Source: Allomuricauda sp. NBRC 101325 (GTDB lineage: Bacteria; Bacteroidota; Bacteroidia; Flavobacteriales; Flavobacteriaceae). From it: DNA of 64,000 nucleotides. The notes under the pieces were generated by a model, which saw nothing but the letters and a program-made list of their open reading frames with translations, did not search any database and was not told the DNA's origin. Below are positions 62,006-64,000 of this stretch, piece after piece. Within the stretch, counting starts at the first letter, position 1. Every line of letters begins with the position of its first letter. Location: the NCBI RefSeq assembly GCF_030268205.1, contig NZ_BSQF01000002.1, positions 1,084,297 to 1,148,296 on the forward strand, given 5' to 3'. Position numbers and translations under genes: made by a program.

Positions 62006-63205
62006 ATGAACCAACCCTCCTCCCCGTTTAGCAAGCAACAATTACTGCCACAAGAAGAAATGCTAGAGGTAGTAAAACAAAAAGGGGAACTTATCATAGG
62101 AATACCCAAAGAAAACCAATACCAAGAAAAAAGAGTCTGTCTTACACCAGATGCCGTAAACGCCATTACCGCGAACGGTCACAGAGTCTTGATGGAATCA
62201 GGTGCTGGCGAAGGTGCCAAATTTTCGGATATTGATTACACCAATGCAGGAGCGGAAATTACCCGCGATACCAAAAAAGTCTTTTCCTGTCCCATTATCT
62301 TAAAAGTAGAGCCGCCTACCCTGTCTGAAATCGATTTATTGAACCCTCAAACCATTGTGATTTCTGCCCTTCAGATTAAAACGCAGAAAAAGGAATATTT
62401 TGAGATCATGGCCAAAAAGCGTTTGACCGCCATTGCCTTCGAATATATCCGTGATGAGGATGGAAATTATCCTGCTGTTCGATCCCTAAGTGAAATCGCA
62501 GGAACTTCCGCCATTTTGATTGCAGCCGAAATTATGGCCAATACCAATAATGGAAATGGTTTAATGTTTGGAAATATAAGCGGTGTGCCACCTGTTGAAG
62601 TAGTAATTATTGGCGCAGGAACCGTTGGTGAATTTGCAGCTCGTTCTGCCATAGGTTTAGGTGCCAACGTAAAGGTGTTTGATAATTCCATCAGTAAGTT
62701 ACGCACTTTACAGACCAACTTGAACCGAACGCTCTATACATCGACCATTCAGCCCAAGAACCTTATAAAATCCCTAAAACGTTGTGATGTGGCCATTGGT
62801 GCTACCCGTGGAAAGGACCGCTCCCCTGTTGTGGTAAGCAGTTCCATGGTGGAGAATATGAAAAAAGGCTCCGTGATCATCGATGTGAGCATTGATATGG
62901 GGGGATGTTTTGAAACTTCCGAAATCACTACGCATACAAAGCCTACGTTCGAAAAATTTGGTGTAGTCCATTATGGGGTGCCCAATATCCCTTCGCGATA
63001 TCCGAAGACCGCTTCCATTTCGATAAGTAATATCTTTACTCCCTATTTATTGAAAATTGGTGAAGATGGTGGTCTGGAACACTCTCTTAGGTTCGATAAA
63101 GGTTTGCGAAACGGACTGTATATGTACCACGGCATTTTGACCAATAAATCGGTGGGAGATTGGTTCGGATTAAGCTACAACGATATTAACTTTCTTATTT
63201 TTTAA
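62006..63205 (+). CDS. ald: alanine dehydrogenase
   Basis: The ATG at 62006 begins a 399-residue protein with the AlaDH/PNT N-terminal motif IIGIPKENQYQEKRVCLTPD, MESGAGEGAKFSD, and the NAD-binding VVIIGAGTVGEFAARSAIGLGANVKVFD. The Lys and His of the active site lie in LKVEPP and in the IDVSIDMGGCFET region. It interconverts L-alanine and pyruvate with NAD(H). Flavobacterial members of this group are longer at the N-terminus than E. coli-type PntA homologues, as seen here. Confidence 0.9.
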   Translation: MNQPSSPFSKQQLLPQEEMLEVVKQKGELIIGIPKENQYQEKRVCLTPDAVNAITANGHRVLMESGAGEGAKFSDIDYTNAGAEITRDTKKVFSCPIILKVEPPTLSEIDLLNPQTIVISALQIKTQKKEYFEIMAKKRLTAIAFEYIRDEDGNYPAVRSLSEIAGTSAILIAAEIMANTNNGNGLMFGNISGVPPVEVVIIGAGTVGEFAARSAIGLGANVKVFDNSISKLRTLQTNLNRTLYTSTIQPKNLIKSLKRCDVAIGATRGKDRSPVVVSSSMVENMKKGSVIIDVSIDMGGCFETSEITTHTKPTFEKFGVVHYGVPNIPSRYPKTASISISNIFTPYLLKIGEDGGLEHSLRFDKGLRNGLYMYHGILTNKSVGDWFGLSYNDINFLIF

Positions 63206-63211
63206 CACTGC

Positions 63212-63565
63212 ATGGCATTTTTAAGGCGTTTGGGATGGTACTTGGTTGGACTGTCCATTGGATTGATTTTTTTAGTGTTCTTTTTAAAGAAAAAATCAGG
63301 TGAAGAAGGAATAGAATTCTGCTATTTCCCCAATTGTAGGGTGTTGAAGGATATGCGCTCCAAATCTTTGACATTCGATGAAAATTTGCCCGAACAGTAT
63401 AAGGACACCCTTTTAATAAAGGCATTTTTAACCGATGGTAATGTGGATTTTGGAAATAGCGATACTAAATCCGAACCCTGCAAAACCTACTTGATTGAAA
63501 ATGAGGGTAAGGTTTTAAAGGCGCAAAGTTGTGCCGATAAAATTGTGATTGAATCTATTAGATAA
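63212..63565 (+). CDS. DUF4258 domain protein with N-terminal membrane anchor
   Basis: The 117-residue protein has one transmembrane helix (residues 7-26) followed by a soluble domain with FCYFPNCRVLKDMRSKSLTF and a later CKTYLIENEGKVLKAQSC, typical of DUF4258 in flavobacteria. Cys residues could pair. It follows ald by 6 nt, so it is co-transcribed. Function unknown. Confidence 0.75.
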   Translation: MAFLRRLGWYLVGLSIGLIFLVFFLKKKSGEEGIEFCYFPNCRVLKDMRSKSLTFDENLPEQYKDTLLIKAFLTDGNVDFGNSDTKSEPCKTYLIENEGKVLKAQSCADKIVIESIR

Positions 63566-63716
63566 TAATTCTACTTAATATTTTCATTCGGGAAGTGCCA
63601 GTTTGATTTTTAAAAATTAGAATTCTCAATCCATCAATTCAAAAGGGGCATTCGTCAATTTGTAAGCTAATCACATCAAATAAGTCCTATATTTCTCACT
63701 AAAACCTGAGATTTGT

Positions 63717-63878
63717 ATGCTTTTTTTACTATTGATTGGATTTGCATTTATAAGTTATGGAATTATAAAATTTCCTCAAGAGAAAATCCCTCATACCTTT
63801 GGACATGTTATACAACAGAATTCAACAGTTAAAAAAGAAATTCTTGAAGAGATTTTAAGTAAAGTAGAATTTTTGTAA
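63717..63878 (+). CDS. small membrane protein, 53 residues, possibly truncated by an IS
   Basis: An ATG frame encodes MLFLLLIGFAFISYGIIKFP, a single membrane helix, then a helical tail ending LEEILSKVEFL. The stop TAA lies in TTTTTGTAAGC, where an IS element end may begin (TGTAAGCTCCCC), so the natural C-terminus may have been removed. It is short and unrecognised. Confidence 0.45.
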   Translation: MLFLLLIGFAFISYGIIKFPQEKIPHTFGHVIQQNSTVKKEILEEILSKVEFL

Positions 63879-63899
63879 GCTCCCCCTAGATAGAACTGC

Positions 63900-64000
63900 T
63901 CATTTTTCTAAAACTTCATCAAAGTTATCGTTTTTAATTCCTTGAGCGGTACCGCTCAAGGAATTAAGCTCCAGATATTGTTTGGGGGATAAATATCCCA
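63900..64000 (-). CDS. 3' end of a probable IS3-like transposase (partial)
   Basis: The minus-strand frame from the window edge reads GYLSPKQYLELNSL...EVLEK then TGA (63902-63900). GYxSPxQYxxL resembles the end of IS3-family integrase-core transposases (LGYxSPxxY), so the rest of the element probably lies to the right. Only 32 codons are seen, so the assignment is tentative. Confidence 0.45.
   Translation of the reverse strand, partial: GYLSPKQYLELNSLSGTAQGIKNDNFDEVLEK
63934..63967. repeat. perfect 34-bp palindrome
   Basis: TTAATTCCTTGAGCGGT and its exact reverse complement abut with no spacer (centre GGTACC). It lies inside the last codons of the transposase-like frame. A 17-bp perfect stem is unusual in a coding end and might block transcription or be a recombination site. 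Confidence 0.85.

Overview
The window reads as a chromosomal segment of a member of the family Flavobacteriaceae (Bacteroidota). The evidence is the gene content: a short primary sigma factor of about 287 residues, the response regulator PorX of the type IX secretion system, the LpxC-FabZ fusion, small conserved flavobacterial hypothetical proteins, many lipoproteins with Bacteroidota-like signal peptides, and promoters that fit the Bacteroidota pattern (TTTG, about 19 nt, TAnnTTTG). The Muricauda/Allomuricauda/Zobellia side of the family is plausible, but genus is inference only.

Layout. Positions 1-1.3 kb: end of a GntR regulator and a two-gene molybdenum-cofactor remnant (moaD, mobA). 1.5-8.4 kb: secreted proteins and cell-wall enzymes (VWA lipoprotein, two DUF1080 proteins, M14 peptidase, PGRP-type amidase, 3D-domain lipoprotein, serine hydrolase). 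8.4-9.4 kb: about 1 kb without genes that holds three copies of a 141-bp element ending in a conserved hairpin. 9.4-27.2 kb: metabolic and regulatory genes: menB, an acyl-CoA synthetase, an HxlR/NmrA divergent pair, an unusual HTH-membrane-beta-lactamase fusion, the agmatine-to-putrescine pair aguB-aguA, a FUSC protein with an in-frame amber codon, a GH3 glycosidase divergent from a NUDIX regulator, an N-acyl-D-amino-acid deacylase-like lipoprotein and a glycosyltransferase. 27.5-39.3 kb: a RadD-like helicase, rpoD, two unannotated tandem micropeptide ORFs, a protein with an HPt-like domain lacking the histidine, an M19 dipeptidase, cysE-cysM, and a MoxR-VWA pair.

39.3-48.4 kb holds a complete histidine operon on the minus strand (hisG-GNAT-hisD-hisC-hisB-[four-helix gene]-hisH-GNAT-hisA-DinB-hisF-hisIE). 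It is preceded by a transcription attenuator with a leader peptide carrying four consecutive His codons, a terminator and a competing antiterminator. 48.4-59.0 kb is an envelope and core-metabolism cluster on the minus strand (HD hydrolase, lpxD, lpxC-fabZ, lpxA, efp, second LpxD-like gene, sucD, fabG, VWA membrane protein, SPFH protein). 59.1-63.6 kb on the plus strand carries porX, tsaE, a 42-residue secreted peptide gene, a membrane protein, ald and a DUF4258 protein. The window ends in the 3' end of a probable IS3-like transposase with a perfect 34-bp palindrome.

The observations most worth following are the triple 141-bp element, the his attenuator, the HTH-DUF4870-beta-lactamase fusion, the paired operators between the NUDIX regulator and GH3 gene, the tandem micropeptides next to rpoD, MoaD without its C-terminal diglycine, and the four-helix cassette flanked by inverted repeats inside the his operon. 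No tRNA, rRNA, CRISPR array or prophage was recognised.
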